Assembly (NCBI RefSeq): GCF_027497995.1
Contig: NZ_JAODBT010000002.1
Location: 372,001-436,000 of the forward strand
Source of the DNA: Stenotrophomonas sp. Iso1
GTDB lineage: Bacteria; Pseudomonadota; Gammaproteobacteria; Xanthomonadales; Xanthomonadaceae
Reading direction: 5' to 3'
DNA length: 64,000 bases
Shown here: positions 8,843-19,942 of the stretch, piece by piece
Numbering within the stretch: position 1 is the first letter of the stretch
Layout of the letters: each line of letters opens with the position of its first letter
Notes under the pieces: model-generated
Databases searched by the model: none
What the model saw: the letters and a program-made list of their open reading frames with translations, nothing else
What the model was told of the DNA's origin: nothing
Program-made: the position numbers and the translations under genes

Positions 8843-11659
8843 TCAGTTGAACGTGTACTTCGCTCCCACCGTGAAGTAGCGGCCGATCGCGCCGCTGTAA
8901 TGCAGCGGGTTGTAATTGACTGCGCCGTAGGTGAGCGGGTCCAGTGGGGCGATGCGATCGGTCACGTTCTGGATTGAACCGAAGATCTCCAGATCATCGG
9001 TGGCGCGCCAGCGGCCGGAAAGGTCGATGGTGTAGAACGCACGCAATTCGCATCCGCGCGGGGCATCGCTGCCGTCGACAAAGTGGTTGGCGCAGCTGTC
9101 GCCTTCGAACGCTACGTTGTCCATGCTGCCGATGTAGTTGGCAATGCCGCTGATGCTGAAGCGGTCCATGTCCCAGGTAACACCGAGATTGAAGCGGTCC
9201 TTCGGTGTGCCGATGCAGTTGGTGACGTCACAGTTGCCGTGCGTGCCTGCGTACTGGAATACAGAACCGGTGCCGTCATCGCGCTCGAACGAGTTGATGC
9301 GCGTCCATTGCAGATCCATCTGCAGCTTGCCGTAGTTGCCCATGTCCACGCGTTGGCGGATGTCGAAGTCAAAGCCGCGCACGGTGGTGGAGGCGGAGTT
9401 GATGTAATCCACACTCACCGCCATCAATGTGCCGCTATTGGGAATGCCCGGCAGATCATTGTCGGAACGCACGCCGCGCCCGGCAGCCAACGCCAGGTCG
9501 GTGTCGCCCTGGTTGATCTCGTTGGTGCGCTTGATCTGCCAAGCATCAAAGGTAAGCGTGGTGGTCGGGGTTGGGTCAAGCACCAGGCCTACCGTGTAGC
9601 TCTTGGACTCCTCGGGTTTCAGGTTGGGATTGGGCGAGGTGATGATGGCCAGGCTGACGGCACAGTCACCTGCGGTCGCGCCCGGTGCGGGCGTCCCATC
9701 CGGGCAGCGCACCGGATCGCGTGCGGTACTGAAAGCGGCCAGCCCGCCATCGCCGGCTTCAGCCGGGTTGGGTGCGCGGAAACCTTCTGCATAGGTAGCA
9801 CGCAGTGCGATCCATTCGGCCGGCGTCCATTTCAGGCCGATTTTAGGCGTGGTGGCGGTGTCGCCGTCTTTGTATTTGTCCACGCGCAGCGCGCCGGAAA
9901 GTTCAAACGAGGGCAGCAACGGCGCCACCATTTCCGCGTAGGCCACACCGACTTCCTGCGTGCCGTTGTAGGCCGAATAACCCAGGCCAATGATGTCGCC
10001 GATGTCGGTATACGACTGCGGATCCAATCGCGCTTTCTGTCGGCGGAACTCGGCACCCAATGCCAATCCGAGCGGGCCACCGGCTAGATCAACCAGGCTA
10101 CGGGAGACCTTGAAGTCGAGCATGTCCAGGCTGGTCGATGCGTTGGCATGGATGGTGGGCGAGATGTAGTCGTACAGCGCCTGCGAATTGGCGCCGGCCT
10201 GCGCGCCGAGGCGCCACCAGCCCACGGGGCTGTTGGGGTCGGTCAACGCGGTGCGTACGTGGCTGTAGCGCAGGAAGCCCTTGCGTTCGTTCACCAGTTG
10301 CGTGGCCGAGTGCAGGTAGGCGGTGTCCACATCCCATTCGCCCCAGCGTCCTTTGACGCCTAGCAGGAAGCGGGTGAACTCGTTGGTGTTGTTGGTGATG
10401 CGCGGGCCTACATCGAACGCCGCGTAGCGTAGGCGTGCATCCACGCCGAGCGGATTGTCGGGGTGGTCTGCGCCCAGTACGGTGGCGCCGGGGCCGCTGC
10501 TGGCATTGACTGGCCCGCCGGGATAGCCCCAGGAGCCGGATACGCCATTGGGCGTGTTGTAGAACGTGTTCTTCTTCTTGGAATAGCCGAACTCGCCGTA
10601 TAGCTCGAAGTTGTCCGACAACACAAAAGTGCCGCGTGCGAATAGATTTCCGAATTCCTCGCTGGGGCTCAGGCTTCGGAAATCCTGTGTTTCCCACAAA
10701 CAGCCTCCGCCGGCATCGGGTGGGCTGATGCGGGAAAACTGTTCGCAGCCGGGCAACGATTGGTATAGGCCGGTTGCGGGGTCACGGATATTGCCGACGG
10801 GTGAGTTGCCGCCGACGGTGCCGTTGGCCGTGATGGCGCCGTTGAGCGGGAAGAACTGGCCGCCGGCAACACGCTCATAGCCATAGGGCGAGAGGTCGCC
10901 GTTGCCGATCCACTTGCGATTGCGCCGGTCGGAAATGCGGATGCCGTCGGTCTTGCTCACATCCAGGCTGATGAACGCGTTGAAGCCGTCTACGTCCAAG
11001 TCACCGGTGCCGGCGGTGAACGATGCTTTGCGTGCATCGCCGTCGCCATCCTCGGACATGCCATAGGACGCCTTGAGCGTGGCACCGGTGAAGTCCCGGC
11101 GCAGAATGATGTTGACCACGCCAGCGATTGCATCGGAACCATAGATGGCCGACGCGCCGTCCTTGAGCACCTCAACACGCTCCACCGCATCCATCGGAAT
11201 GACGCTTAGGTCGGTGAAGACTTTCTGGCCGTCATCCGCCAAACCATATGGCGCCATGCGTCGGCCATTGAGCAGCACCAACGTGGAAGCGGCGCCGAGT
11301 CCACGCAGCGACACACCCGAGCCACCGCCCGCAAAGCCGGTGCCAAAACTCTTGGGAATGGAACCGGCGCCGTCACTGGTCAGCGTCTGCAGGTACTCGC
11401 CGATGGTGGCCTTGCCGGTGCGATCGATATCTTCGCGCGTGATGACCTGGACCGGCGATGCGGTTTCCATGGAGGCGCGGGGGATGTTGGAACCAGTAAC
11501 GGTGATCTTGTCCAGCGTAGTCGCTTTTTCCTGCGCCATTGCCAACGGTGCGGCAATGGCCAAGGCGAGTGCGCTGGGAGCCAGTAGCAGTGAACGGGGC
11601 GCAAGGGCGCGGCCGGTAAGGCAGCGGCGGGTAACCCGCCATGGAAGTGAGCGTTTCAC
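8843..11659 (-). CDS. TonB-dependent outer-membrane receptor
   Basis: About 938 residues. A signal peptide ends near AMAQ, followed by the plug domain (KITVTGSNIPR, then VQVITREDIDRTG and the LRGLGAASTLVLLNGRR segment) and a long 22-strand barrel ending in an aromatic-rich strand, KYTFN. The GTG at 11659 is chosen because GGAGAGA sits just upstream; a longer form starting at 11716 is possible. The plug layout and GLGA-TLVLLNGRR motif are typical of the large Xanthomonadaceae receptor family for glycans, peptides or siderophores. The substrate cannot be read from the sequence. It lies downstream of a TonB-like gene on the same strand, which may energise it. Confidence 0.9.
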   Translation of the reverse strand: MKRSLPWRVTRRCLTGRALAPRSLLLAPSALALAIAAPLAMAQEKATTLDKITVTGSNIPRASMETASPVQVITREDIDRTGKATIGEYLQTLTSDGAGSIPKSFGTGFAGGGSGVSLRGLGAASTLVLLNGRRMAPYGLADDGQKVFTDLSVIPMDAVERVEVLKDGASAIYGSDAIAGVVNIILRRDFTGATLKASYGMSEDGDGDARKASFTAGTGDLDVDGFNAFISLDVSKTDGIRISDRRNRKWIGNGDLSPYGYERVAGGQFFPLNGAITANGTVGGNSPVGNIRDPATGLYQSLPGCEQFSRISPPDAGGGCLWETQDFRSLSPSEEFGNLFARGTFVLSDNFELYGEFGYSKKKNTFYNTPNGVSGSWGYPGGPVNASSGPGATVLGADHPDNPLGVDARLRYAAFDVGPRITNNTNEFTRFLLGVKGRWGEWDVDTAYLHSATQLVNERKGFLRYSHVRTALTDPNSPVGWWRLGAQAGANSQALYDYISPTIHANASTSLDMLDFKVSRSLVDLAGGPLGLALGAEFRRQKARLDPQSYTDIGDIIGLGYSAYNGTQEVGVAYAEMVAPLLPSFELSGALRVDKYKDGDTATTPKIGLKWTPAEWIALRATYAEGFRAPNPAEAGDGGLAAFSTARDPVRCPDGTPAPGATAGDCAVSLAIITSPNPNLKPEESKSYTVGLVLDPTPTTTLTFDAWQIKRTNEINQGDTDLALAAGRGVRSDNDLPGIPNSGTLMAVSVDYINSASTTVRGFDFDIRQRVDMGNYGKLQMDLQWTRINSFERDDGTGSVFQYAGTHGNCDVTNCIGTPKDRFNLGVTWDMDRFSISGIANYIGSMDNVAFEGDSCANHFVDGSDAPRGCELRAFYTIDLSGRWRATDDLEIFGSIQNVTDRIAPLDPLTYGAVNYNPLHYSGAIGRYFTVGAKYTFN

Positions 11660-11792
11660 GGTCTTCTCTCCTGGGGACTGCGGCAGATGAACCGCCCGGA
11701 GGCGGTTTTGGAGCATCGACGGCCGCGAATCTAGGTATTCACCAGGTGAGGCAAGAGTGAAAAATCAATTAATAGGGGGGATATTCAGGTCA

Positions 11793-11829
11793 CCCGCAAG
11801 GGAGCGTTCAGATAATGCTCCCTTGCGGG
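11793..11829. repeat. Perfect 13-bp inverted repeat between TonB-like and receptor genes
   Basis: CCCGCAAGGGAGC (11793-11805) and GCTCCCTTGCGGG (11817-11829) are perfect complements around an 11-base spacer. It starts 12 bases after the TonB-like stop and 134 bases before the receptor start. There is no T-run on the minus strand, so it could be a processing or attenuation hairpin between the two genes rather than a full terminator. Confidence 0.6.
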
Positions 11830-11840
11830 CATTCAGCAAC

Positions 11841-12503
11841 TCAGCCCAGTTTGAAATCAACCGGGATCAATCCGTAGGCCTGTACCGGACGGCCTGCGTC
11901 GATGGCGGGGTGGAATTTCCAGCGGCGCAGCACTTGATTGCGGGCGGCAGTGTCCAGGCTTCGGTTGCCGCTGCTGCGTTCGATGGTGACTTCCAGGGGA
12001 GAACCGTCTTCGCCGACCAACACGCGCAGGGTGACGGTGCCTTGTGCGCCGGCAATCAGGGCATCACGTGGATAAGCCGGTGCAGGGGCACGCTGATAAC
12101 GCAGTGTCACGCCTTCCAGCGGTGATGATGGCGCGATTGAATCAATGGCCGGAGCGGTGGCGTCTGTGGGCGCGACGTCCACCGGTGCAGTGACGATAGC
12201 CTCGGTGGCGAAGATCGGCATCGGTGCGTTGTCGACCGGCGCGGGCAGGGCGGGTTGGCGAGGCGGTGAGGGCGCGCGAGTGACGGGGATGGGATCAGGG
12301 CGCGGAGGTGTGGGAACAACCGGCTTTACTTCCGGCACCTGCCAACGGGCTTCGGGTGCAGCGTCTTTGCGCAGGGGGGCTTGGGCCAGCGGTATCAGCA
12401 ACATGCCAAGCGCCAGGGCGTGCAGGGCGATGGCGGTGCTGTAGGCGAAGATGCGGGACGGTTCGAAATGCAGCGACGTATTGCGGGGTTGCGTGCGGAC
12501 CAT
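11841..12503 (-). CDS. TonB family energy transducer
   Basis: A 220-residue TonB-like protein. One N-terminal membrane segment (FAYSTAIALHALALGMLLIP) is followed by a Pro-rich periplasmic spacer (VPTPPRPDPIPV and repeats). A TonB_C domain ends the protein, with YPRDALIAGAQGTVTLRVLV and W-K-F-H-P-A. The ATG at 12503 has an ideal GGAGGTG upstream. TonB proteins couple ExbBD proton energy to outer-membrane receptors. No exbB/exbD is present here, so it must borrow another copy. It is immediately upstream of a TonB-dependent receptor gene on the same strand, suggesting a dedicated pair. Confidence 0.88.
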   Translation of the reverse strand: MVRTQPRNTSLHFEPSRIFAYSTAIALHALALGMLLIPLAQAPLRKDAAPEARWQVPEVKPVVPTPPRPDPIPVTRAPSPPRQPALPAPVDNAPMPIFATEAIVTAPVDVAPTDATAPAIDSIAPSSPLEGVTLRYQRAPAPAYPRDALIAGAQGTVTLRVLVGEDGSPLEVTIERSSGNRSLDTAARNQVLRRWKFHPAIDAGRPVQAYGLIPVDFKLG

Positions 12504-12928
12504 GTTCCACCTCCATGCGTGGGCGTGTGACAGAAGACAACGCGCGATGACGCAGGACGGGGTTGCAGGTTCCGGCCCGCGTGAAGCCAGTGCGCCTGTA
12601 AATCCCATTGGCGGCAAGCGGGGGGCGGATTTTGGGTTATCTGCCGGACAGCTTTGGTCGGCTGGCAATGGCAACTCCATCTCGCCTTCGCTGCGTAGAA
12701 GTAGAAGGGGAGGGGCGGATCGTGCCGCAACCCCACGCAAGATCGGCACTATGGTTGCCGCGCTTCTGCCCATTTCTATGCCCTGGGCGAGGGGATAGGG
12801 GCGTTGCGGTGTGTTGGTTCTCCCCGCGCAGGTATCCCCGTGCTGCGGCAGGAGCGGTGCTGATTGACAGGTCAAGGCCAACGTCAGGCTTCGTGGCGGA
12901 TGCTGCGTTTTGTAGGTACAGCTTCTTT
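12504..12928. other. Gene-free stretch between TonB-like and SIMPL genes
   Basis: About 425 bases with no convincing coding sequence on either strand. Long open frames here lack ribosome sites and family features. The centre (about 12660-12740) is rich in CTCC/GGGGAGGGG runs resembling degraded Xanthomonadaceae intergenic repeats. The TonB-like gene promoter must lie at the left end. Confidence 0.4.
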
Positions 12929-12964
12929 AAACGACAACGGCGCCCTCCGGCGCCGTTGTCGTTT
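12929..12964 (-). terminator. Long perfect hairpin after the SIMPL gene
   Basis: A perfect 16-bp stem (arms 12929-12944 and 12949-12964, loop of four) lies 17 bases beyond the minus-strand stop. Its AAACGAC/GTCGTTT ends give a short T-run in the stem's 3' arm. Likely terminator. Confidence 0.75.
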
Positions 12965-12981
12965 CGCAAAGAACGCTTGAA

Positions 12982-13716
12982 TCAGCGGCCCAGCTCGAAC
13001 ACCACGTCCAGATTGACCGACAGCGTGGTTTCACCGGGCGACACCGCCGTGTCCATGGCAGCAGCCCCGGCCGACTTCATCATCATCATCGGTGCCGGAC
13101 GGAAGCCGCCCTGGCTGCCTTCGGAGATGCTGACGATGCGGCGCACGCGCAGGCCCAGCGATTTGGCGTAGGTCTCGGCACGGACCTGGGCCTTCTTCAG
13201 GGCAGCCAGACGGGCTTCGTCGTAGACCGGCTCGGGCTGGTCGATTTCAAAGCTGGGGCCGTTGATCTGGTTGGCGCCCTGTGCGGCCAGGCTGTCCAGC
13301 ACCTTGCCCAGCTTGGTGATGTCGCGCACTTTCAGGCTGACGGTGTTGGTGGCCTGGTAACCGGTGATCTTCGGTGCTTCGTTCTCGGCGTAGCGATATT
13401 GCGGGTTGAGATTGATGCCGCTGGTCTGGATATCACGCTCGGCGATACCTGCGGCCTTGATCGCCGCCATCACCTTGTCCATCTGCACGGCGTTCTCGCG
13501 CATGGCGGTGTTGCCATCCACGGCTTGGGTGACCACGCCGGCCGACAGGGTGGCGATGTCCGGCACGCGGTGGGCTTCGGCCTGGGCGGAGATGTTCAGC
13601 AGCGTGGCGTCGCTGGCGACAACGGTCGGGACGGTTTGAGCGTGGGCGGTCATCGTGGCTCCCAGGGCGAGTGACAGGGACAGCAGCAGCGGGGCAAAGG
13701 CGTGATGGCGGCGCAT
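12982..13716 (-). CDS. SIMPL domain (DUF541) exported protein
   Basis: A 244-residue protein with a signal peptide ending TAHAQ, then a SIMPL/DUF541 domain. Visible markers are the [12 protein letters not shown] segment, the [12 protein letters not shown] motif (typical I-x-T-x-x-x-x-x-x-x-Y), and the [21 protein letters not shown] helix near residue 185. The ATG at 13716 follows a near-perfect AAGGAGG. Family members such as YggE and BP26 are periplasmic or cell-surface and linked to oxidative stress protection, without a defined reaction. A Met-rich MMMM stretch lies near the C-terminus. It is transcribed alone, divergent from maf. Confidence 0.85.
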   Translation of the reverse strand: MRRHHAFAPLLLSLSLALGATMTAHAQTVPTVVASDATLLNISAQAEAHRVPDIATLSAGVVTQAVDGNTAMRENAVQMDKVMAAIKAAGIAERDIQTSGINLNPQYRYAENEAPKITGYQATNTVSLKVRDITKLGKVLDSLAAQGANQINGPSFEIDQPEPVYDEARLAALKKAQVRAETYAKSLGLRVRRIVSISEGSQGGFRPAPMMMMKSAGAAAMDTAVSPGETTLSVNLDVVFELGR

Positions 13717-13849
13717 GAGGATCCTCCTTGGATTGGATCGTGAAGTTGAAGTTCGGAGCGATGAACGTGTGGTGAGCCAGCGTGGGGTTGCTGTCACATT
13801 CGCGACGCGGTGGATCATTCAGGTAGCTGGCGCAGGTTATGCTTCCGCG

Positions 13850-14446
13850 ATGCTTTATCTTGCCTCCCGCTCCCCCCGTCGAAATGAACTCTTGTCCCGC
13901 CTTGGCGTGCCCTTCCGTGTCCTGGACACGGACGTGCCGGAGGTGCGTGGCGTAGGTGAGCCAGCCGAAGCCTACGTGTGCCGGGTGGCATTGGACAAGG
14001 CGCGCGCCGGTTTGGCCTTGGTTGCTGATGATCCGCAGGCCGTCGTGCTGGGCTCGGATACCGAAGTGGTGCTGGGCGACCGGGTCTACGGCAAGCCGGC
14101 TGACGCGGCCGATGCGGCGGCAATGCTGGCCTCGTTGGCGGGCCGTACGCACCAAGTGATCACGGTGGTGGCGCTGGCAGCAGCAGACCGCCACAGGCTG
14201 GAGACGGTGACGTCTGAGGTGACCTTCGCGCCGATGAGCGCGGAACAGATCGCCACCTACGTCGCTACCGGTGAGCCGATGGGCAAGGCGGGCGGCTACG
14301 CGATCCAGGGGGGCGCGGAGCGTTTCATCAGCCATCTGGCCGGAAGTTATTCAGGGGTAATGGGCCTGCCATTGCAGCAGACCGCGGCGTTGTTGTCGGC
14401 GTTCACTGCGGGGGCGGCAAGCAGTTCCATGGACAAGGGGGAGTGA
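13850..14446 (+). CDS. maf: Maf-like nucleoside triphosphate pyrophosphatase
   Basis: A 198-residue Maf/YhdE family protein. It starts [10 protein letters not shown] (the family's S-x-S-P-R-R signature) and has GSDTEV with the catalytic Asp, then GKP, THQV and a C-terminal YAIQGGA motif. The family hydrolyses dTTP/UTP or modified nucleotides in the cytoplasm as house-cleaning. The ATG at 13850 gives normal length. It is followed immediately by rng, as in E. coli (yhdE-rng-yhdP-tldD), and the two genes are probably co-transcribed. Confidence 0.92.
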   Translation: MLYLASRSPRRNELLSRLGVPFRVLDTDVPEVRGVGEPAEAYVCRVALDKARAGLALVADDPQAVVLGSDTEVVLGDRVYGKPADAADAAAMLASLAGRTHQVITVVALAAADRHRLETVTSEVTFAPMSAEQIATYVATGEPMGKAGGYAIQGGAERFISHLAGSYSGVMGLPLQQTAALLSAFTAGAASSSMDKGE

Positions 14447-14451
14447 AGGAC

Positions 14452-15942
14452 GTGTCCGAAGAAATTCTGGTGAATGTCACCCCGCGCGAAACGCGCGTGG
14501 CGGTGATCGAAAATGGCATGTTGCAGGAGCTGCACATCGAGCGCGGTTGGCGCCGTGGCGTGGTCGGCAACATCTACAAGGGCAAGGTGCAGCGGGTGAT
14601 GCCGGGCATGCAGGCCGCGTTCGTTGAAGTGGGGCTGGAGCGCGCGGCGTTCCTGCACGCCAACGATGTGGTGCGGCCAGCCCCGGTGGCCGCCGATATT
14701 GATGAAACCGCGCCCGCGCTGCCATTGCCGTCGTCGGTGCCGATTGTCGAGTTGTTGCGCGATGGGCAGGACGTAGTGGTGCAGGTGGTCAAGGACCCGA
14801 TCAGCACCAAGGGCGCGCGTCTGACCACGCAGATCAGCATTCCCTCGCGATATCTGGTGCTGCTGCCGCAGTCGAAGATGGTTGGAGTGTCGGCACGCAT
14901 CGAGGACGAGGCCGAACGTGCCCGGCTCAAGTCGCTGGTCACTGAGATATCGGCCCAGCATGGCGGCTACGGCTACATCGTGCGTACCAATGCCGAAGGC
15001 CAGCCGGCCGAGGCGCTGGCAGAAGACATTTCGTATCTGTCGCGCGTGTGGAACGTGGTCGAGCGCCGGGGCCGTGAGGCCGCGTCATGCAGCATCATCT
15101 ATGAAGACCTGAGCCTGCCGCTGCGTTCGGTGCGTGACTTGATCCGCAAGGACGTTGACAAGGTGAAGGTGGACTCCAAGGAGACCTTCATCCAGCTAAA
15201 GGCCTTTGTCGCCAAGTACATGCCGGTGCTGGATGAGAAGCTGGAGCTGTACACCGGCGACCGCCCGATCTTCGACATGTTTGGCGTAGAGGATGAAATC
15301 GTCCGTGCGTTGAACAAGCAGGTGCCGCTCAAATCCGGCGGCTATCTGGTGATCGACCAGACTGAGGCGATGACCACCATCGATGTGAACACCGGTTCCT
15401 TCGTTGGCCAGCGAAACCTGGAAGAAACCGTATTCCGCACCAATCTGGAAGCGGCGCAGACGGTGGCGCGGCAGCTGCGGCTGCGCAATCTGGGCGGCAT
15501 CATCATCATCGACTTCATCGATATGGATGACCCCGAGCACCGCCGCCAGGTGCTACGCACGCTGGAAAAGGCGCTGGCGCGCGACCATGCCAAAACCACG
15601 GTCTACGACTTCTCGCCGCTTGGTCTGGTGGAGATGACCCGCAAGCGCACGGTCGAAAGCCTGGAGCGGCAGTTGTCGGAGACCTGCCCGCAATGCAGTG
15701 GGCGCGGCAGCATCAAGACCACCGAGACGGTGACCTACGAAATCTTCCGTGAGATCACCCGTGCCGTGCGTCAGTTCGAGGCCGCGCGTCTGCTGGTGAT
15801 TGCCTCGTCCAAGGTAGTGGCGCGCATCACCGATGAGGAATCAGCGGCAGTGGCGGAGCTCGAAGAATTTCTTGGCAAGAGCATCCGCTTCCAGGCCGAT
15901 GACCAGTACCTGCAGGAGCAGTTTGATGTTGTGCTGCTCTGA
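14452..15942 (+). CDS. rng: Ribonuclease G
   Basis: A 496-residue RNase E/G family enzyme beginning SEEILVNVTPRETRVAVIENG. An S1-like domain (GNIYKGKVQRVMPGMQAAFVE) follows. The catalytic DNase I-like subdomain has Mg-binding Asp in TTIDVNTGSFVG and FIDMDD. The zinc-link motif is CPQCSGRG. Length and absence of the long RNase E C-terminal tail indicate RNase G, which matures the 16S rRNA 5' end and degrades some mRNAs. A GTG at 14452 is preferred since GGGGGAG lies 8 bases upstream; GTG at 14443 overlapping the maf stop is an alternative. Confidence 0.93.
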   Translation: MSEEILVNVTPRETRVAVIENGMLQELHIERGWRRGVVGNIYKGKVQRVMPGMQAAFVEVGLERAAFLHANDVVRPAPVAADIDETAPALPLPSSVPIVELLRDGQDVVVQVVKDPISTKGARLTTQISIPSRYLVLLPQSKMVGVSARIEDEAERARLKSLVTEISAQHGGYGYIVRTNAEGQPAEALAEDISYLSRVWNVVERRGREAASCSIIYEDLSLPLRSVRDLIRKDVDKVKVDSKETFIQLKAFVAKYMPVLDEKLELYTGDRPIFDMFGVEDEIVRALNKQVPLKSGGYLVIDQTEAMTTIDVNTGSFVGQRNLEETVFRTNLEAAQTVARQLRLRNLGGIIIIDFIDMDDPEHRRQVLRTLEKALARDHAKTTVYDFSPLGLVEMTRKRTVESLERQLSETCPQCSGRGSIKTTETVTYEIFREITRAVRQFEAARLLVIASSKVVARITDEESAAVAELEEFLGKSIRFQADDQYLQEQFDVVLL

Positions 15943-15981
15943 TCGCCGTTCCGCTTCCGTTGTGGAGGGCGGCGTTGGCGA

Positions 15982-18900
15982 ATGACCACGCTGTGGCACC
16001 ACCGTTTGCGTCATCTCCGACGTCATGTGCTGTTCGCACTGGCGCTCGTATTGGTGGGCGTGGCTCTGCTGGTGGGCACGCTCAGCCAGCTGTTGCCGAT
16101 GGTGGAATCGCACCCGGACAAGGTCGCCGCCTGGCTGAGTGAGCGCGCCGGTCAGCCGGTCGCTTTCGATCGGTTGGACACGCGCTGGACCCGTCGCGGG
16201 CCGCTGCTGCAACTGGACGGCCTGCGCATTGGCAGCGGCGGTGGCGTGCGTGTGGGGCAGGCCGAAGTGCTGGTCGCGCTGTACTCCGGTCTGTTGCCGG
16301 GCGCGCCGTTGACCGAACTGCGCCTGCGCGGGTTGGCTCTGACTCTGCAGCGCGCCGATGACGGGCGCTGGTCGGTACGCGGCCTGCCCAATGCCGACAA
16401 CGGTGGTGATCCGCTCGACACGCTGCGTCGCCTGGGTGAGCTGCAAGTTATTGGCGGCCAGCTGCAGGTGGCCGCACCGTCTATCGGCGTGCAGGCGCGT
16501 ATCCCGCGCGTCGATCTGCGTCTGCGGGTGGACGGCCAGCGTCTGCGGGTGGGTGCCAAGGGCTGGATCGACACTGCCGCACCGCCGTTGACCGCCGTGT
16601 TGGATTTCCAGCGTGACCGCGGCGATGGCCAGGCATGGCTGTCTGCCGAGCCGGCTGACCTTGCCGCGTGGTCCCCCTTGCTTCGCTTTGCTGGCGTGCA
16701 ACTGCGGCAGGGCAGCGGTGAGCTGAGTGGCTGGGTGCAACTGCACGATCACCGCGTGGTGGCAGTCACCGCCGAAGGCGAGCTTGAGGACGTGCAGCTT
16801 TCTGGCGCGCCCCTGCAGACGGCGACCGACGCACCGTCCACCCGTTTCAAAAACCTGCAGTTGCGCGCGCGCTGGAAATCCATCGACGGTGGCTGGCGCG
16901 TAGATGCACCGCTGCTGCGTATCACCGAGAGCGGCAATGCGCAGGTGCTTGATGGCCTGTTGCTGGCAGGTGGCAAGCATTTCGCTCTGCAGGGCAAGCA
17001 GCTCGATGCTGGCCCGCTGCTGCGGGTAGCGGCTCTGAGCGAACGGCTGGCACCTGACCTGCGCCGTTGGTTGTACCAGTCGCAGCCCAAGCTGCGCTTT
17101 GCCGATGTCAGCATCGTCGGTGATGCCGATGGCCCGCTGCGTGCCGATGGCGAATTACTGGATGCCAGCTTCAATGCCGTCGGCAAGAGCCCGGGCCTGA
17201 GTGGCCTGCGCGGTCGTTTTGAAGGCGATGCACAGGCGGTGTCGCTGCAACTGCATCCCGATCACGAAGTGCGTTTCGACTGGCCCACCGGCTTTGGTGT
17301 GCCGCACGATCTACGTCTGTCCGGTGACCTGATCGGCTGGCGTGAAGGTGCTGGCTGGCAGGTGGGCACGCCGGCGTTGCGCGTGCAGGGCAGTGACTAT
17401 GCCGCCGATGTGCGCGGCAGCATGTGGTTCCAAGGCGATGGCACGCGGCCGTGGATGAACCTGGCCGCCAAGATTGACGACGTCCCGCTGACTGCGGCCA
17501 AGCGCTTCTGGGTGCGATCGAGCATGAGCCAGGCCGCCGTGGACTGGCTGGACGCCGCGCTGGTGGATGGCACCCTGCGCGGCGCCACCGGTCTGGCCGT
17601 GGGTGACCTGGACGACTGGCCCTTCAACGACCACGACGGCCGTTTTGAGGCCGGCGGGCATATCACTGGCGGCAGCATCCGCTTCCACAAAGACTGGCCG
17701 GTGATGCGGCAGGTGGATGCGGGCATCAACTTCATTGCCAACGGTTTCGAGCTGCAGGGCAGGGGCGAGCTGGCTGGGGTGAAGGTGGACCGAATGCAGG
17801 CCGGCATCGCCGACTTCCACGAATCGCAGCTGCGGGTACGCGCGACCACCGTGGACGATGGCAGTCACTTGCTGGCGATGCTGAAGCAGAGCCCGTTGCA
17901 GGCCACCTACGGCGAGACGCTGGACAATCTGAGTGTGGCCGGGCCGGCCGGTGTGACCTTCGACCTGCTGCTGCCGTTGCACCGTGAAGAGGGTGCGGGC
18001 CGCCTGCAGGGCACGGTGGACTTGCGGGGCGCTCGCCTGGCCGACAAACGCTGGGATCTGCAGTTCGACAACGTGCGGGGCAGCGTGCAATACGGCAGCA
18101 ATGGCTTCGATGCGCCGGCTTTGCAGGTGCGTCACCAAGAGCGCGACGGCGTACTGGCGCTGCGCGCGGGTGATCCAGTCAAGGATCCCGCGCATGCCTT
18201 TGAGGCCGAACTCACGGCCGCGCTGGACGCGGGCAATCTATTGAATCGCACGCCGGAGTTGGGTTGGCTGAAGCCGTATGTTCACGGCACGTCGCACTGG
18301 ACGGTGGGCGTCACCTTGCCCAAGGTCGCCGCGGGCAGCCGCGTTGCGCCGCCGACCGTGCTCACCCTGCGTTCGGACCTGCAAGGCACGCGCCTGCAGC
18401 TGCCGGCACCGTTGAACAAGCCGGCTGGCGACGCGCTGCCCACCACCGTGCAGGCAGCGTTGCCGATGGGCAGTGGTCGCATAGATGTCGCCTTTGGCAA
18501 GTTGATGGCCCTGGCTGCGCGCAGCCAGAACGGCAAGACCGGCGTGCAGGTCACGATGGGTAGCGATCGGGTCGATCACGAACCGCCCGCCGATGGGCTG
18601 GTGGTAAACGGCCGCACGCCGTCGCTGGATGCGCTGGAGTGGATCAGCCTGGCGCGCGGCGGTGACGATGCCGCTCAGGACAAGGACGGGTTGGCGCTGA
18701 AACAGGTGGACGTGCTGGCTGACCAACTGCTGCTGGTCGGCGGACGCTTCCCGCAGACACGCCTGCAGTTGCGGCCCGGTGCCGATGCGGTGGCCGTGCA
18801 GCTTGACGGCCCTGCGCTGGCGGGCAACCTGCATATACCGCAGGCCGAGGGCGCCACCGTCAGTGGTCAACTTGAGCGTGTGCATTGGCAGGCTGCCAAA

Positions 18901-19806
18901 GCAGCAGCCATCGAATCCACCGACACCCCGATGGCACCGGTCAATCCGGCCAATATCCCGCCACTGGCACTGGATATTGAAGACTTGGAGTTCGGCACAG
19001 TGAAGCTGGGCCAGACCCGCCTGCGGACCCAGCCATTGGCCGATGGCCTGCGTGTGCAGGAGCTGCAGATCCGCGCGCCCAAGCAGACCATCGACGTGCA
19101 GGGCCAGTGGCGTGGCATGGCCGCACAGGCGCGCACCGAAGCCACCGCCAACGTGCAGACCGAGGATCTGGGTGATCTGATGCAGCGGCTGGGCTATGCC
19201 GGCCAAGTGCGCAGCGGACAGGGACAAATGCAGTTGCAGGTCAATTGGGACGCCGCGCCGATGGCATTCAGTTTGGCCAGCCTTGAGGGCGGCTTGAGCA
19301 TGAACCTGCGCAATGGCCAGCTGCTCGAAGTGGAGCCCGGTGCCGGCCGTGTGCTCGGCTTGCTGAGCGTGGCGCAGCTGCCGCGCCGGTTGATGCTGGA
19401 TTTCCGCGACCTGTTCTCCAAGGGCTTGGCCTTCAATCACGTCGAAGGCGCAGTGCGCTTTGACGGTGGCATGGCCAGCACCGACAAGATCGCCATCGAA
19501 GCACCCGCGGCCAACATCACCATTCGCGGCCAGACCGACCTGCGCAGCCAGCAGTTCGACCAGACCATTGACGTCAACCCGCGCTCGGGCAACCTGCTGA
19601 CCGTGGTCGGCGCCGTGGCCGGTGGCCCGGTGGGCGCGGCAGTGGGCGCGGCGGCCAATGCCGTGCTCGGCAAGCCGCTGGGCGAAATCGGCTCCAAGAC
19701 CTATAAGGTCACCGGGCCCTGGAAAGACCCCAAGGTGGAAGTGATCGACCGCGATAGCCCGCGCACGCCACCACCGGTAATCACACCGGCGGCCGCGAGC
19801 CCCTGA
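15982..19806 (+). CDS. yhdP: YhdP family (AsmA-like) envelope lipid transport protein
   Basis: A 1274-residue protein with one N-terminal membrane anchor ([22 protein letters not shown]). A long beta-rich body of DUF3971/AsmA_2 type and a C-terminal AsmA-like region ([16 protein letters not shown]) follow. YhdP, TamB and YdbH are redundant inner-membrane bridge proteins that move phospholipid to the outer membrane in E. coli. The gene lies 39 bases after rng and upstream of tldD, the conserved order. Size matches the family (about 1270). The ATG at 15982 has no strong ribosome site but starts the expected basic n-region. Confidence 0.9.
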   Translation: MTTLWHHRLRHLRRHVLFALALVLVGVALLVGTLSQLLPMVESHPDKVAAWLSERAGQPVAFDRLDTRWTRRGPLLQLDGLRIGSGGGVRVGQAEVLVALYSGLLPGAPLTELRLRGLALTLQRADDGRWSVRGLPNADNGGDPLDTLRRLGELQVIGGQLQVAAPSIGVQARIPRVDLRLRVDGQRLRVGAKGWIDTAAPPLTAVLDFQRDRGDGQAWLSAEPADLAAWSPLLRFAGVQLRQGSGELSGWVQLHDHRVVAVTAEGELEDVQLSGAPLQTATDAPSTRFKNLQLRARWKSIDGGWRVDAPLLRITESGNAQVLDGLLLAGGKHFALQGKQLDAGPLLRVAALSERLAPDLRRWLYQSQPKLRFADVSIVGDADGPLRADGELLDASFNAVGKSPGLSGLRGRFEGDAQAVSLQLHPDHEVRFDWPTGFGVPHDLRLSGDLIGWREGAGWQVGTPALRVQGSDYAADVRGSMWFQGDGTRPWMNLAAKIDDVPLTAAKRFWVRSSMSQAAVDWLDAALVDGTLRGATGLAVGDLDDWPFNDHDGRFEAGGHITGGSIRFHKDWPVMRQVDAGINFIANGFELQGRGELAGVKVDRMQAGIADFHESQLRVRATTVDDGSHLLAMLKQSPLQATYGETLDNLSVAGPAGVTFDLLLPLHREEGAGRLQGTVDLRGARLADKRWDLQFDNVRGSVQYGSNGFDAPALQVRHQERDGVLALRAGDPVKDPAHAFEAELTAALDAGNLLNRTPELGWLKPYVHGTSHWTVGVTLPKVAAGSRVAPPTVLTLRSDLQGTRLQLPAPLNKPAGDALPTTVQAALPMGSGRIDVAFGKLMALAARSQNGKTGVQVTMGSDRVDHEPPADGLVVNGRTPSLDALEWISLARGGDDAAQDKDGLALKQVDVLADQLLLVGGRFPQTRLQLRPGADAVAVQLDGPALAGNLHIPQAEGATVSGQLERVHWQAAKAAAIESTDTPMAPVNPANIPPLALDIEDLEFGTVKLGQTRLRTQPLADGLRVQELQIRAPKQTIDVQGQWRGMAAQARTEATANVQTEDLGDLMQRLGYAGQVRSGQGQMQLQVNWDAAPMAFSLASLEGGLSMNLRNGQLLEVEPGAGRVLGLLSVAQLPRRLMLDFRDLFSKGLAFNHVEGAVRFDGGMASTDKIAIEAPAANITIRGQTDLRSQQFDQTIDVNPRSGNLLTVVGAVAGGPVGAAVGAAANAVLGKPLGEIGSKTYKVTGPWKDPKVEVIDRDSPRTPPPVITPAAASP

Positions 19807-19942
19807 GAAGCTGTGCGCAAGTCCTCTGCATGAGTGGCGTTGCCAGCCAAAGCTTTACTGCGCGCGCTATGTACCGGTGCGTGAACCACCTTTGATTCCC
19901 GCTGGCTTGCGAAGCGCAGGCCCGGCCCCCATCTGGAATGCC

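Noticed and set aside
9083..10087. Long plus-strand open frame opposite the TonB receptor
   Set aside because: No ribosome site, no family features; antisense open frames are common in high-GC genes. Similar frames at 27515-28846 and 47402-49438 were rejected for the same reason.
12608..13171. Plus-strand frame of about 187 codons running into the SIMPL gene
   Set aside because: Crosses a strong terminator hairpin and overlaps the SIMPL gene antisense; composition is not protein-like.
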